Assembly (NCBI GenBank): GCA_903829015.1
Contig: CAIKOJ010000187.1
Location: 1-43,263 of the forward strand
DNA from: an uncultured Bacteroidota bacterium
GTDB lineage: Bacteria; Bacteroidota; Bacteroidia; Chitinophagales; Chitinophagaceae
Direction of reading: 5' to 3'
DNA: 43,263 bases
Under the pieces are notes generated by a model. That model saw nothing but the letters and a program-made list of their open reading frames with translations. It was not told the origin of the DNA and did not search any database. The translations under genes were made by a program, and so were the position numbers. Shown here one piece after another: positions 35,383 through 43,263 of this stretch (its first letter is position 1; the number at the start of each line of letters is the position of its first letter).

Positions 35383-35413
35383 ATAATTTGCTCAGGGTAG
35401 TCAAACCGAAGTG

Positions 35414-35421
35414 CAAAGATA
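35414..35421 (-). promoter_or_regulatory. -7 promoter box of the CDF transporter gene
   Basis: On the minus strand TATCTTTG matches TAnnTTTG exactly, 31 nt before the ATG at 35382. No metal-regulator operator is recognised. Confidence 0.5.
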
Positions 35422-35601
35422 CCTTCTTTATTCTGCCGAAGCCCTTTTGTCATTTTCAAACGACTATTTCGATAATGACTAAAACCAGTGCGGCACCAAG
35501 TGTTCATATAGGGCTGATCAATCGTATGACCAAAATCATAAACATTCAAATCAGCAGTTAATACTTTCATATTATTGTTCACGCATAAAATATTGAAGGA
35601 G

Positions 35602-36177
35602 ATGGCAAACAACATCCAGCTAAAGAAAATATTCCTGCGCATACTGATTGGATCACTGTCAGCGAGTGCCCTTGTTGGCATTATTATCTTTTTGCTGGGG
35701 AAATTCGGAGATATAGAAGAGAAAATACTGGCTACTACCTTGGTTATTGGTGCCTGCAGTCTTCTTGGGCTTTGTAATACATCTATATTTCAGAAGGAAA
35801 AAGTACGGTGGCTGGGAGTTACTGGCGTTGCACTCTCTGTTACGGCACTAATTTATTCTCTGGCACTGATCTGGGTACATAATGACAGCAGGGTGGTGAT
35901 GCGTATTTTTGCCAGCCTTATAATATGGACTGTTACCGTTTCACATATTTGCCTGCTGCTGTTGATCAACTGCGCCGACAGCATTGTAAAAAAGGTACTT
36001 AATGCGGCGATTGTTTTCATTCTGACAGTGTCTGTGATGCTTAGTATCATTGTCTGGGCTGATAAAATTACAAATGACTTTTACTTCCGCCTTTTGGGTG
36101 TTTTTGCTATACTGGATGTACTGGGCACGATTGTGACTCCTATCCTGAACAAAGTACAATCGGTTAAGCACCATTAA
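35602..36177 (+). CDS. Six-helix membrane protein, unknown function
   Basis: A 191-residue polytopic inner-membrane protein with about six hydrophobic helices (FLRILIGSLSASALVGIIIFLL, ILATTLVIGACSLLG, WLGVTGVALSVTALIYSLAL, IFASLIIWTVTVSHICLLLL, AAIVFILTVSVMLSIIVW, FRLLGVFAILDVLGTIV). No charged residues suggestive of catalysis are conserved that I recognise. AAGGAG abuts the ATG. A TTG start nine codons upstream is an alternative. It is divergent from the CDF gene and ends at a shared bidirectional terminator. Confidence 0.75.
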   Translation: MANNIQLKKIFLRILIGSLSASALVGIIIFLLGKFGDIEEKILATTLVIGACSLLGLCNTSIFQKEKVRWLGVTGVALSVTALIYSLALIWVHNDSRVVMRIFASLIIWTVTVSHICLLLLINCADSIVKKVLNAAIVFILTVSVMLSIIVWADKITNDFYFRLLGVFAILDVLGTIVTPILNKVQSVKHH

Positions 36178-36254
36178 ACACTGGCGCACTTTCTATCACA
36201 CACTTTAAGTATCCGCTCACAAACCATCGCTGATCCATTCAAATAAAAGCATAA

Positions 36255-36283
36255 AAAAACGTCCCGATTTTCGGGACGTTTTT
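36255..36283. terminator. Bidirectional terminator between convergent genes
   Basis: A perfect 13-bp stem (AAAAACGTCCCGA 36255-36267 with 36271-36283) around a TTT loop. The A-run and T-run at its ends serve both the plus-strand membrane gene and the minus-strand M16 gene. Confidence 0.9.
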
Positions 36284-36301
36284 AAGAATATCAAACTAAT
36301 A

Positions 36302-38392
36302 CTATTTGAATTCAGCATCATCAATGCCTTTGTTCACTTCTACAGTTGTTACTGTTTCAGATATGGTCTGGCCGCCTTGAGTTTCTGTTACTTTGTATGG
36401 TAACTTATAGCCGTTGGTGCCGGGTACCTCTCGGTAATCGAGGTACTCAGAAGTCTGTAACTTTTCGCCTTCGCCCTGTACTTTCTTTACCAGCAGGTAT
36501 GACGCTGCATCGTAGTATTCCAGCGACTTCTTGCCTTTGGCGTTAACACACTCAAGTACGTAAGCTTTAATGCCGTTTACGTTCTCCATGCCTTTCAGCG
36601 TGCGTTTGATTCCGTATTTCTCCGGGTGCAGGTCCATAGCTATATCGGCAGACTGTATGAGTTCATCCAGATCATCGCCGGTTACATCTGCTTTCTGGCC
36701 CTGCTGTTCCTGATATCCTTTTGTACCATCAAACACCATTTTCTGCGCAACCATAGTTTTGCCACCAAACGACACTTCAACAAATTGTTTCCATTTATTT
36801 GGTGCTTTCTTGATCTCTGTAATGGTCAGCGGCATACCCTGTGCCTGGCTGGTACCTATCACTTTCAAGTCCTTGATGCTACCAAAGCCTTTATCGCCAC
36901 CCATTGCGGCAACGTATTTCTTAAATACTGTTTCGGCAGTTGTACCTGCTGGTGCAGCCAGTGTTTCAGACGGCACAACATGATTGCCGGCATAATCGTA
37001 ATAGTCGATCTTTCCATCGGCTGAGTACTTAGCCAGTTTAGGAGCTACATCTTCTTTACTACCAGCTACTACAATATTTGCTTTTTCGGGAGTAATGTAC
37101 TTTTTCGACATTTCCATTACATCGGCAGCAGTAACTGCACTCAGATTTTTCAGGTAATTCTGGTAATAATCTGCAGGCATATGGTAGCGATCTATATTGA
37201 TGGCGAACTGTGCTACACGCTTAGGGTCTTCCAGAGCAATAGCGAAATTTCCCGACAGGTAGGAGATCGAATTCTGCAATGCAGTCTCATCTACCTTTTC
37301 GGTTTGCATTAACCGCATCTGATCCAGCAATGCACCTACTGCGCTGTCTGATACAACATTGCGGCACTTTACAGTTGCTGAGAATGTTCCACCCAATGGA
37401 TCCTCGCGCAGGTTAGAATATGCTCCATAGGTCCAGGCGTGTTTTTCGCGCAGATCCAGGAACAGACGGCCTTGCGAGCCACCCCCCAATACGGTGTTAG
37501 CCACTCTTGCTTTGATACCATCAGGACTGCCAGGTTGCAGCATTACCGGATAGGTAACGCTTACCACACTCTGCACTGCTGCTGCCCTTGGTGCAAAAGC
37601 AACCTTGGTCACTTTGCCGCCAGAGTTCAGCCCGGCAATGGTATAGTTTGCTGATGGCACATTAGCTTTCTCCCATTTACCGAAGTACTTTTCGATAAGC
37701 GGCTTAATTTCTGCCATAGTTATGTCGCCCACAATAGCCATGTAAGCAACGTTCGGACGGAAATAGGTTTTGTAGTATTTGTTGCAGCGATCTACTGTGA
37801 TCTTGCCCACAGTCTCTTCTGTTGCTATCTCTCCAAACGGATGGCTGGTACCGAAGTTAACCACAGCACTTACATTGCGTACCATTGCGTCTGGTTCGTT
37901 CTTCTGGGTGGCCAGTTCAGAGATCGTTCTCTTCTTTGTTTTATCCAGTTCTTCCTCAGATATTTTTGCGTTCATGGCAATATCGGCCATCAGTTCAAAT
38001 ATCTTTTCGGTGTACTTCTTGAGGCCGCTACCATTTAACCCATCGTTGCTGACACTGATACTCACACCCATTTGGTCTATTTCGGCGTTCAGTTTGTCTT
38101 TAGACCTGGTGGCAGTACCTGAAAGCAGCAGCTCCGACATCATGTCGCGGTAACCAGCCATATCACCCTCCAGTTCAGGCTTTATGTCCAGCTCTATATT
38201 GCAGGAAATGGTAGGCAGTTTGTGATTCTCTACCACAAAAACCTTCATGCCGTTGGCAAGAGTGAAACTCTCGGTTTTACCCAGTTTTATTTCAGGTGCA
38301 GGCCCCGGCTTTGGCTTAATGCTCCTGTCAAGCTGCGCCCAACAAGCTGAAGCGAGTGTGAGCGTGAATATGGAAACTATTATTTTTTTCAT
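36302..38392 (-). CDS. M16 peptidase-like subunit, catalytically degenerate, with C-terminal extension
   Basis: A 696-residue exported protein (signal MKKIIVSIFTLTLASACWAQ) with two M16 domains up to about residue 460. The zinc-binding HxxEH is replaced by DMMSE (residues 83-87, in AGYRDMMSELLLSGT), so it should not cleave on its own. A second M16 half with the R/Y-type motif (GGGSQGRLFLDLREKHAWTYGAYS) is present. Residues about 475-696 form an extra domain, beta-rich, of LolA- or lipoprotein-sorting-like appearance (YVAAMGGDKGFGSIKDLKVI, FVEVSFGGKTMVAQKMVFDG). It is 64 bp downstream of the active M16 gene and probably forms a heterodimer with it. Confidence 0.88.
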   Translation of the reverse strand: MKKIIVSIFTLTLASACWAQLDRSIKPKPGPAPEIKLGKTESFTLANGMKVFVVENHKLPTISCNIELDIKPELEGDMAGYRDMMSELLLSGTATRSKDKLNAEIDQMGVSISVSNDGLNGSGLKKYTEKIFELMADIAMNAKISEEELDKTKKRTISELATQKNEPDAMVRNVSAVVNFGTSHPFGEIATEETVGKITVDRCNKYYKTYFRPNVAYMAIVGDITMAEIKPLIEKYFGKWEKANVPSANYTIAGLNSGGKVTKVAFAPRAAAVQSVVSVTYPVMLQPGSPDGIKARVANTVLGGGSQGRLFLDLREKHAWTYGAYSNLREDPLGGTFSATVKCRNVVSDSAVGALLDQMRLMQTEKVDETALQNSISYLSGNFAIALEDPKRVAQFAINIDRYHMPADYYQNYLKNLSAVTAADVMEMSKKYITPEKANIVVAGSKEDVAPKLAKYSADGKIDYYDYAGNHVVPSETLAAPAGTTAETVFKKYVAAMGGDKGFGSIKDLKVIGTSQAQGMPLTITEIKKAPNKWKQFVEVSFGGKTMVAQKMVFDGTKGYQEQQGQKADVTGDDLDELIQSADIAMDLHPEKYGIKRTLKGMENVNGIKAYVLECVNAKGKKSLEYYDAASYLLVKKVQGEGEKLQTSEYLDYREVPGTNGYKLPYKVTETQGGQTISETVTTVEVNKGIDDAEFK

Positions 38393-38456
38393 TTGAAGTA
38401 TATTTTGAGACCAGCGTCATTTCACCGCAAGCCGTTCTGTTGTTATTGAAGGATGT

Positions 38457-39854
38457 TTACTTTTTTACTCCCTGTTTGGTTTCATTTGATTTGCCAGAAG
38501 CAGGCAGCTTCTTGTCTGATTCCTTATTATGCTCTTCAGACTTAGGCAAATAATACACCACCAGACGGTTCTCTTTGGTGAGGTATTTATTAGCTACTCT
38601 CTTTATATCGTCCTTGGTTACTTTCTTATAACGGTCAAGTTCGGTATTGATCAGATTGGCATTGCCCTGGAAAGTATAGTAGGTAGCCAGGTTGGTAGCC
38701 ACGCCTATGTCTTTCTGGTTCTGAGAAACGAAATCGCTCTCTGCCTGATTCTGTAGTTTTTTGTACTCTTCGTCGGTTATGCCGTTGGTCTTCACCTTGT
38801 CTATTTCGGCGATCATGGCTGTTTCCAGTTCTTCCGGTTTTACACCCATATTGGCGATGCCCAGCATAATAGCCAGACCCGGTTCTTCGTTACCCAGATC
38901 AAATGCTCCTGCCTGTACTGCCTTCTGCTGTTTATCAACGATCTCCTTTTCGAAGCGTGAGCTCTTGCCCTGAGAAAGTAATTGCGTCAGTAACTGAACA
39001 GCGTAATAATCTGCAGTGCCTTGCTTTGGTGTGTGGTACGCAAGTATCACAGCAGGTAGCTGCACGTTGTCGTAAAAGTTTACGCGCTTCTCCTTGGTTT
39101 GAGCAGGTTCTACCTCGGTAGGGCGGGGTATAGCCTTAGTTCCTTTTGCTATCTCACCAAAGTACTTATTGATAAGTGTTTTTGCATTGGCTACATCTAT
39201 ATCACCTGAAATTACCAGAACAGCATTATTAGGAACATAGAATGTTTTATAAAAATTCATGAACTCCTCCAGCGTAGCCTGATCGATATACTGTTCCTTA
39301 CCGATAGGGCTCCAGCGGTATGGGTACTTGGTATAGGCGTTTTCGTAGATCACATTGATCAGCTGACCGTAAGGCCTGTTATCGTAGCTCTGTTTCTTTT
39401 CTTCTTTCACCACTTTGCGCTGTGTTTCCACACCTATATCGTCGATCTTGGCGTGTGCCATACGCTCCGATTCCATCCACAATGCCAGTTCCAGTTGGTT
39501 AGATGGCAGTACCTCGAAGTAGAAAGTACGGTCCTGAGTGGTATTGGCGTTGAGCTGACCACCTGCCGACTGAATGAACTTCATATACTCGCCGCGCTTG
39601 ATGTTGTCGCTGCCTTCGAAAAGCAGATGCTCAAAGAAGTGAGCGAAACCCGTACGCTGCGGGTCTTCGTTCTTGGATCCTACATGATACATAACAGAAA
39701 CCGCAACTATGGGAGTAGAGTGGTCTTCGTTTAATATAACATGCAGACCATTCGGCATAGTATATTCTGTAAATGTGATGGTTGCCGCAGCTTTGTATGC
39801 ACCCAATCCTAACAAGGGTACCAGCAGCATACCATATAATGCACTTCGTTTCAT
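38457..39854 (-). CDS. M16 family zinc metallopeptidase
   Basis: A 465-residue exported peptidase of the pitrilysin family. Signal peptide of about 24 residues (MKRSALYGMLLVPLLGLGAYKAAA). The active-site motif is complete: HFFEH (residues 72-76 from this start) and the downstream glutamate in VVKEEKK about 75 residues later, so it should bind zinc and cleave oligopeptides in the periplasm. The R/Y-like motif (SQGKSSRFEKEIVDKQQ) lies in the second half. The upstream start at 39875 would put MPQILLF ahead of the signal peptide. The minus-strand -7 box TACTTTTG (39880-39873) lies upstream. First gene of a two-gene operon. Confidence 0.93.
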   Translation of the reverse strand: MKRSALYGMLLVPLLGLGAYKAAATITFTEYTMPNGLHVILNEDHSTPIVAVSVMYHVGSKNEDPQRTGFAHFFEHLLFEGSDNIKRGEYMKFIQSAGGQLNANTTQDRTFYFEVLPSNQLELALWMESERMAHAKIDDIGVETQRKVVKEEKKQSYDNRPYGQLINVIYENAYTKYPYRWSPIGKEQYIDQATLEEFMNFYKTFYVPNNAVLVISGDIDVANAKTLINKYFGEIAKGTKAIPRPTEVEPAQTKEKRVNFYDNVQLPAVILAYHTPKQGTADYYAVQLLTQLLSQGKSSRFEKEIVDKQQKAVQAGAFDLGNEEPGLAIMLGIANMGVKPEELETAMIAEIDKVKTNGITDEEYKKLQNQAESDFVSQNQKDIGVATNLATYYTFQGNANLINTELDRYKKVTKDDIKRVANKYLTKENRLVVYYLPKSEEHNKESDKKLPASGKSNETKQGVKK

Positions 39855-39872
39855 AAAGAGTAAAATTTGCGG

Positions 39873-39880
39873 CAAAAGTA
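39873..39880 (-). promoter_or_regulatory. -7 promoter box of the M16 operon
   Basis: On the minus strand TACTTTTG matches TAnnTTTG exactly, 18 nt before the ATG at 39854. This supports 39854 as the start. Confidence 0.5.
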
Positions 39881-40016
39881 ATGTTTTGCGCTGCGAATTC
39901 TAAAGTTTCGAAAAAATTCCCCCACAAAGTCACTATTGGTATTAAAAATAGCAATAGGGGAGCGGTGGTGGACTGTACTACCACTATGTATATATTAAAT
40001 AGTTGTCAGGTAAAAA

Positions 40017-40628
40017 CTAGGCTGCAATTCTTTGCAGTATCACTTTGCACGGATGATTTGAAGTGACCCGGATGTTATGGCTCACATGCAGTGGTATGAA
40101 TAACACATCGCCCGGCTTCATGCTGTGTATATGGTCGCCTATTGTAATATCGCAAGTGCCTTCCAGTATCAGGAACTTTTCCAGTTCATCGGTATGCGTT
40201 TCGGGTGGGGCGCCTGCCGTGAGCCATACTATTGCGGTAAGTACTGTGGGGGTGTATCCTATGATGTTGGCTTTTACGTCTGTAAGCGGTTCGTTCAGTT
40301 TTAGGTCTTCTCTTTCCAGCCACTGGGCATAATCTGCTGCGGTAGAGTTCATTTGCAGCTCCGGCGGATTACCCGGTACTTCGCCTGCTTTGAGACGCTC
40401 CATGTAATCTATAGTAGCCATCAAAAACGGCTTTACAGTGGGGTCGGGGGCAGCAGCGTTGCTTTTGGCATATTTTTCAAGCGAGACACTTATTGCCTCG
40501 ATCTCTTTCCGAACTTCTTCGTGCAATGCAGTTTCGCGCTCCACCAATGCAACCTCTTCGGGTGTCGCATGACCAAGCACATACATTTCCAGTATGCCAG
40601 ATTCTATAAGATCATTTATGCTCGTCAT
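40017..40628 (-). CDS. Cupin protein with anti-sigma-like N-terminus (ChrR/RskA-like plan)
   Basis: A 203-residue soluble protein. Residues 1-75 resemble the N-terminus of Bacteroidota RskA-type anti-sigma factors (LIESGILEMYVLGHATPEEVALVE, then helices to about 60). Residues about 110-203 are a cupin: THTDELEKFLILEG (motif 1) and MKPGDVLFIPLHVSHNI (motif 2). The arrangement recalls ChrR, an anti-sigma factor with a C-terminal cupin that senses a signal. There is no transmembrane helix and no HxxxCxxC zinc motif in the N-terminal part. No ECF sigma gene is adjacent in the window, so any partner is elsewhere. Metal binding by the cupin is inferred. Confidence 0.75.
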   Translation of the reverse strand: MTSINDLIESGILEMYVLGHATPEEVALVERETALHEEVRKEIEAISVSLEKYAKSNAAAPDPTVKPFLMATIDYMERLKAGEVPGNPPELQMNSTAADYAQWLEREDLKLNEPLTDVKANIIGYTPTVLTAIVWLTAGAPPETHTDELEKFLILEGTCDITIGDHIHSMKPGDVLFIPLHVSHNIRVTSNHPCKVILQRIAA

Positions 40629-40796
40629 GACGCTGTTTGTTTGCAGAAGGCACCTGTTTTGTTTTGCCCGGGTAGGGTATATACGAAACTCAGTACGTTT
40701 GGGATTTCCGGAATAAAATTAGAAGAAAAAAAGGAATAACTATTAACAACACTATCAGAATTCGAAACCGGTGTTCGCATCATCTGACAAGATCAA

Positions 40797-40804
40797 TATC
40801 TTTA
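40797..40804 (+). promoter_or_regulatory. -7-like box of the methyltransferase gene
   Basis: TATCTTTA differs from TAnnTTTG only in the last base and ends 4 nt before the ATG at 40809, consistent with a leaderless transcript. Confidence 0.35.
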
Positions 40805-40808
40805 GCCC

Positions 40809-41420
40809 ATGAACGAACAGTTAGCTGCGCAATTCGGGAATATAGACATTTACCTTTTCGATCAATTGCTGAAGGGCAGGTTTGATGGCTGCAATCGAAT
40901 AATAGATATTGGCTGCGGAGGCGGCAGGAACATTGTCTATTTTCTGCAGCAGGGTTTTGAAGTGTTCGGGATCGATCAGGATCCGGGCGCTGTGAGCAGG
41001 GTGCAGCAGCTGGCGGCAAAACTGGCACCCACCACGCCATCGGGCAATTTCGCGGTGGCCAGAGTGGAGGATCTGCCTTTTGGATCAGCAACATTTGATC
41101 TGGCTATTTGCAGCGCGGTGCTGCACTTTGCAAAAGATAAAAACCATTTTGAAGCCATGCTGCAATCTATTTGGCGGGTACTACGCCCGGGTGGCTTTTT
41201 GTTTGCACGGTTGGCGTCTGATATTGGTATTGAAGCGCTGGTGCAGCCGCTGGGCAACAACCGTTATCTGCTGCCCGATGGTTCTGAACGGTATCTGGTA
41301 ACCGAACACGATCTGCTGCACTATACCAAAACCCTGAACGCCGAACTGTTTGAGCCACTAAAAACCACTAACGTAAGCAACTTACGCGCTATGACCACAT
41401 GGTGCCTGAGGAAGCTTTGA
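40809..41420 (+). CDS. Class I SAM-dependent methyltransferase
   Basis: A 203-residue methyltransferase of the Methyltransf_11/TehB-like type. Motif I is RIIDIGCGGGRNIVYF, then FEVFGIDQD (acidic residue binding the SAM ribose), ARVEDLPFGSATFDLAICSAV and LRPGGFLFARLAS. The tail (TEHDLLHYTKTLNAELFEPLKT) is unassigned. Substrate not predictable. It is divergent from the cupin gene across a 180-bp intergenic region and convergent with the outer-membrane barrel gene. Confidence 0.9.
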   Translation: MNEQLAAQFGNIDIYLFDQLLKGRFDGCNRIIDIGCGGGRNIVYFLQQGFEVFGIDQDPGAVSRVQQLAAKLAPTTPSGNFAVARVEDLPFGSATFDLAICSAVLHFAKDKNHFEAMLQSIWRVLRPGGFLFARLASDIGIEALVQPLGNNRYLLPDGSERYLVTEHDLLHYTKTLNAELFEPLKTTNVSNLRAMTTWCLRKL

Positions 41421-41454
41421 GCAACTGATTTGTTTAACTAAACGGAGGGGTGAG

Positions 41455-42633
41455 CTAGTCTTCGCTGCCTGTAGCCGGTTCGCTCACATGCTCTGCAATC
41501 CGGGTTCTTACATTCCTGATGAGGTCAAACGTAATACCGGCGTTGATCATTACTTCTAAGCGTGAATTCTGTGGCTTGTGGTTGTCTTTAAAGATGTACT
41601 GATCTTTATCCATCTGCAACATGCGGCCTTCAAGCCGCACATACGATTCGTCGGTAGGCTTGTACTCGGCACCCAGTGTGGCACCCGACACTTTATAGCC
41701 TGTGAGCCTGCCGCGGTAGTCGGTGATGCGGGCCGAGAGCAGCGCATCGGGATCGGAAAAGTACTCGCCACGTGTATATATGCCAAACCTTTTTGTAGCC
41801 TGGTACTTTACAGTGGCCAGTCCGCAAAACATAGTGCCTGTTTTGGTGCCGCTGGCAATATCTGAGTGCTGCTGCAGGCAGTAATCGAACCCTGCAACCA
41901 GCTTGAACTTTCTGTACTGGTAATTGATATACAGATTCTGATCGGTGCGCAGATGCATTACAGAATCACCAACAGGGGAGTCATCGCCTATGTAGTTGGT
42001 ATAGCCCAGGCACAGATTATCTTTTATGAGCCAGGCAATATTGGTGCCCAGCGATTTCTTTTCGTTGTTGTCTATAAAAGTACCGTAGCCGTTGAGCAGG
42101 TATAGCACTACCTCCAGTCGCTTTACAGGAAACCAGTCTAGCCGCACACCACTCTCAAAAAATGGCTCGTAAACCGAGCCCACCGCAATAGAACTGGTGA
42201 TGTTCTCAACGGGCAGCAGGTACTCAGTGCCAAAGTGGGTACGGAAAAAACCTGCGTCCAACCAAAGGGTGCGGTAGATTTTAAAACCAGCATGTGCCTC
42301 CATTATATGATTGTATGGCTCTGCAGCCCATGCACAAGAAGCAATGTCGCCGTAATGAAACACTGCTGCACCCCTGATCTTATTGGCACAGTACTGAAAC
42401 GAAAGTTGGGCAGTATTCACCGACGGTGCATTGCTACGCGGCGATGTGAACGGGAACTTCTGAAATTTACCGCTACCCACCGAGTCGTTGTAGTAGGCGT
42501 AGTATGCATCTATATAACCCGATATGGAAAACGTAGATACGGTATCCAGTTTCTGGCCGTGAGCAAGGAAGCCGGTTGTGAGCAGGCAGCAAAGCAGCAT
42601 GCAGTAACCAATGGTGCGCAGGTGTTGAGGCAT
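41455..42633 (-). CDS. Outer-membrane beta-barrel protein (BBP2/porin-like)
   Basis: A 392-residue outer-membrane protein. The signal peptide is MPQHLRTIGYCMLLCCLLTTGFLAHGQ. The mature part opens with SGYIDAYYAYY and an SNAPSVNTAQLSFQY segment, followed by alternating strands rich in aromatic residues (YRTLWLDAGFFRTHFGTEYLLPVENITSS, VLYLLNGYGTFIDNN, LYINYQYRKFKLVAGFDYC). This matches the BBP2-like porin family seen in Bacteroidota. The ATG at 42633 follows the -7 box TAAGTTTG by 3 nt; a TTG at 42639 would overlap the box and is rejected. Substrate unknown. Confidence 0.88.
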   Translation of the reverse strand: MPQHLRTIGYCMLLCCLLTTGFLAHGQKLDTVSTFSISGYIDAYYAYYNDSVGSGKFQKFPFTSPRSNAPSVNTAQLSFQYCANKIRGAAVFHYGDIASCAWAAEPYNHIMEAHAGFKIYRTLWLDAGFFRTHFGTEYLLPVENITSSIAVGSVYEPFFESGVRLDWFPVKRLEVVLYLLNGYGTFIDNNEKKSLGTNIAWLIKDNLCLGYTNYIGDDSPVGDSVMHLRTDQNLYINYQYRKFKLVAGFDYCLQQHSDIASGTKTGTMFCGLATVKYQATKRFGIYTRGEYFSDPDALLSARITDYRGRLTGYKVSGATLGAEYKPTDESYVRLEGRMLQMDKDQYIFKDNHKPQNSRLEVMINAGITFDLIRNVRTRIAEHVSEPATGSED

Positions 42634-42636
42634 TGA

Positions 42637-42644
42637 CAAACTTA
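42637..42644 (-). promoter_or_regulatory. -7 promoter box of the outer-membrane barrel gene
   Basis: On the minus strand TAAGTTTG matches TAnnTTTG and ends 3 nt before the ATG, so the start codon should be at or next to +1. Confidence 0.55.
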
Positions 42645-42723
42645 AAAAAGTTGTTCAATAATATCCTACATATTTAAGCACAAAATATACTGATACGGAT
42701 CAGCATGTAAATTGGGGGCACGC

Positions 42724-42936
42724 CTACTTGGCTTTAATTATATAGCAGCTATCCAAATTATCGTGAGCACCCAGTGTATCGCAGATAGCCTCGTAATTGG
42801 GTTGGCTGTTGCGGTAATGGGTTCCCAGATCGTAATTTTTTACTACGCCGTTACTGTAGCAAGTGCAACTCGCGCTCTGGCGGCAGGATAGGGTAGACAG
42901 ACTGATAATACAACTAATGGTTAATAATGCTTTCAT
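42724..42936 (-). CDS. Small cysteine-rich lipoprotein, unknown function
   Basis: A 70-residue lipoprotein. The signal MKALLTISCIISLSTLSC ends in lipobox TLSC. The mature part of about 53 residues has four more cysteines (SASCTCYSNGV, YEAICDTLG, DSCYIIKAK), which could form disulfides in the periplasm. No family recognised. Confidence 0.6.
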   Translation of the reverse strand: MKALLTISCIISLSTLSCRQSASCTCYSNGVVKNYDLGTHYRNSQPNYEAICDTLGAHDNLDSCYIIKAK

Positions 42937-43086
42937 ACGGGTGGCGTTTATTAAAAGGAGCGCAAATATTGTACCAAATTTTTTTCCGATCGACTCCTCT
43001 TTTTTCTCTGCATTTTTTAATTACGGAACATTATTGAGTGTTTACGAAAACCTGCAGATGTACATTGTTTTCAGCTTTTTAAGGCA

Positions 43087-43182
43087 CTAAAAAGTAAGGC
43101 CTATACCGAACGCTGCCGATGGCAATATCTCAAAGCCCAGGGAGCGGTTAGTTGGTGTTACTACTACGGAGATTTGTCCGTT
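43087..43182 (-). pseudogene. Possible C-terminal remnant of an outer-membrane barrel gene
   Basis: On the minus strand an open stretch of 31 codons before a TAG (43087-43089) reads like the last strands of an outer-membrane barrel (NRSLGFEILPSAAFGIGLTF), ending in Phe. A TGA at 43185-43183 closes the frame upstream, and a neighbouring frame gives YVLATEAALTEYETDKSP, which could be the preceding part after a frameshift. The gene would continue beyond the window. Speculative. Confidence 0.25.
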
Positions 43183-43263
43183 TCATATTCTGTAAGTGCC
43201 GCCTCAGTGGCAAGTACATATTGAAATGATTACGGCATTATTATAAAAACAAAGCAGCCCAAA

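Noticed and set aside
35352..35570. A minus-strand frame of 72 codons (MKVLTADLN...) overlapping the CDF start
   Set aside because: It runs 31 bp into the CDF gene and contains the CDF promoter box; no recognisable motif. Could still be real, but unsupported.
39920..40000. Short inverted repeats (CTATTG/CAATAG and GTGGT/ACCAC) as terminators
   Set aside because: Stems of five or six pairs without a following T-run; too weak to support.

Overview
The window is a chromosomal segment of a Bacteroidota bacterium, most likely from the Chitinophagia (order Chitinophagales); the class is inferred and no marker phylogeny was run. Evidence: a giant secreted protein with a type IX secretion (Por) C-terminal sorting domain, several short lipoproteins with Bacteroidota-style lipoboxes, a Bacteroidota-type LptD, a BBP2-like outer-membrane barrel, and promoters with the Bacteroidota -7 box TAnnTTTG. 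Shine-Dalgarno sequences are mostly absent. No tRNA, rRNA, IS element, prophage or CRISPR array was recognised.

Layout. 109-522: EVE-domain protein. 808-9885: a 3025-residue adhesin-like T9SS substrate with about 20 tandem modules, ending at a strong terminator. 10029-12314: small exported proteins and lipoproteins. 12496-14432: two YtxH-like proteins, then purB. 14442-15764 (minus): a polytopic membrane glycosyltransferase-like gene cut by one in-frame TAA. 15842-19280: NOL1/NOP2/Sun rRNA methyltransferase, a LysM/RlpA-like secreted protein, and a family 9 glycosyltransferase. 19273-21508 (minus): SRPBCC protein and glutamine-dependent NAD+ synthetase. 21665-22389: an MNT/HEPN toxin-antitoxin pair, followed by about 890 bp of repeat-rich DNA, the least explained part of the window. 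23281-26906: divergent lptD and N-acetylmuramoyl-L-alanine amidase. 27073-31717: lipoproteins, nadB, acyl-CoA dehydrogenase, ComEA-like protein. 31793-36177: ligA plus a small secreted protein, a cation diffusion facilitator, and a membrane protein. 36302-39854 (minus): a two-gene M16 peptidase operon with one active and one degenerate subunit. 40017-42936: cupin/anti-sigma-like protein, SAM methyltransferase, BBP2-like barrel and a small lipoprotein. The last 330 bp hold only what looks like a barrel-gene remnant.

Most genes are housekeeping or envelope functions: purines, NAD (nadB, nadE), DNA ligation with NAD+ (ligA), LPS export (lptD), LPS or glycan transfer (GT9 and the interrupted membrane enzyme), and peptidoglycan turnover (amidase, LysM protein). 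They are in short transcription units, not one large operon. A recurring feature is a TAnnTTTG-like box only 3-8 nt upstream of the start codon of several unrelated genes, which predicts leaderless or nearly leaderless mRNAs. I found no clear new multi-gene system. The best leads are the toxin-antitoxin pair with its repeat-rich downstream DNA, the 20-module giant protein, and the single-stop interruption of the membrane enzyme.
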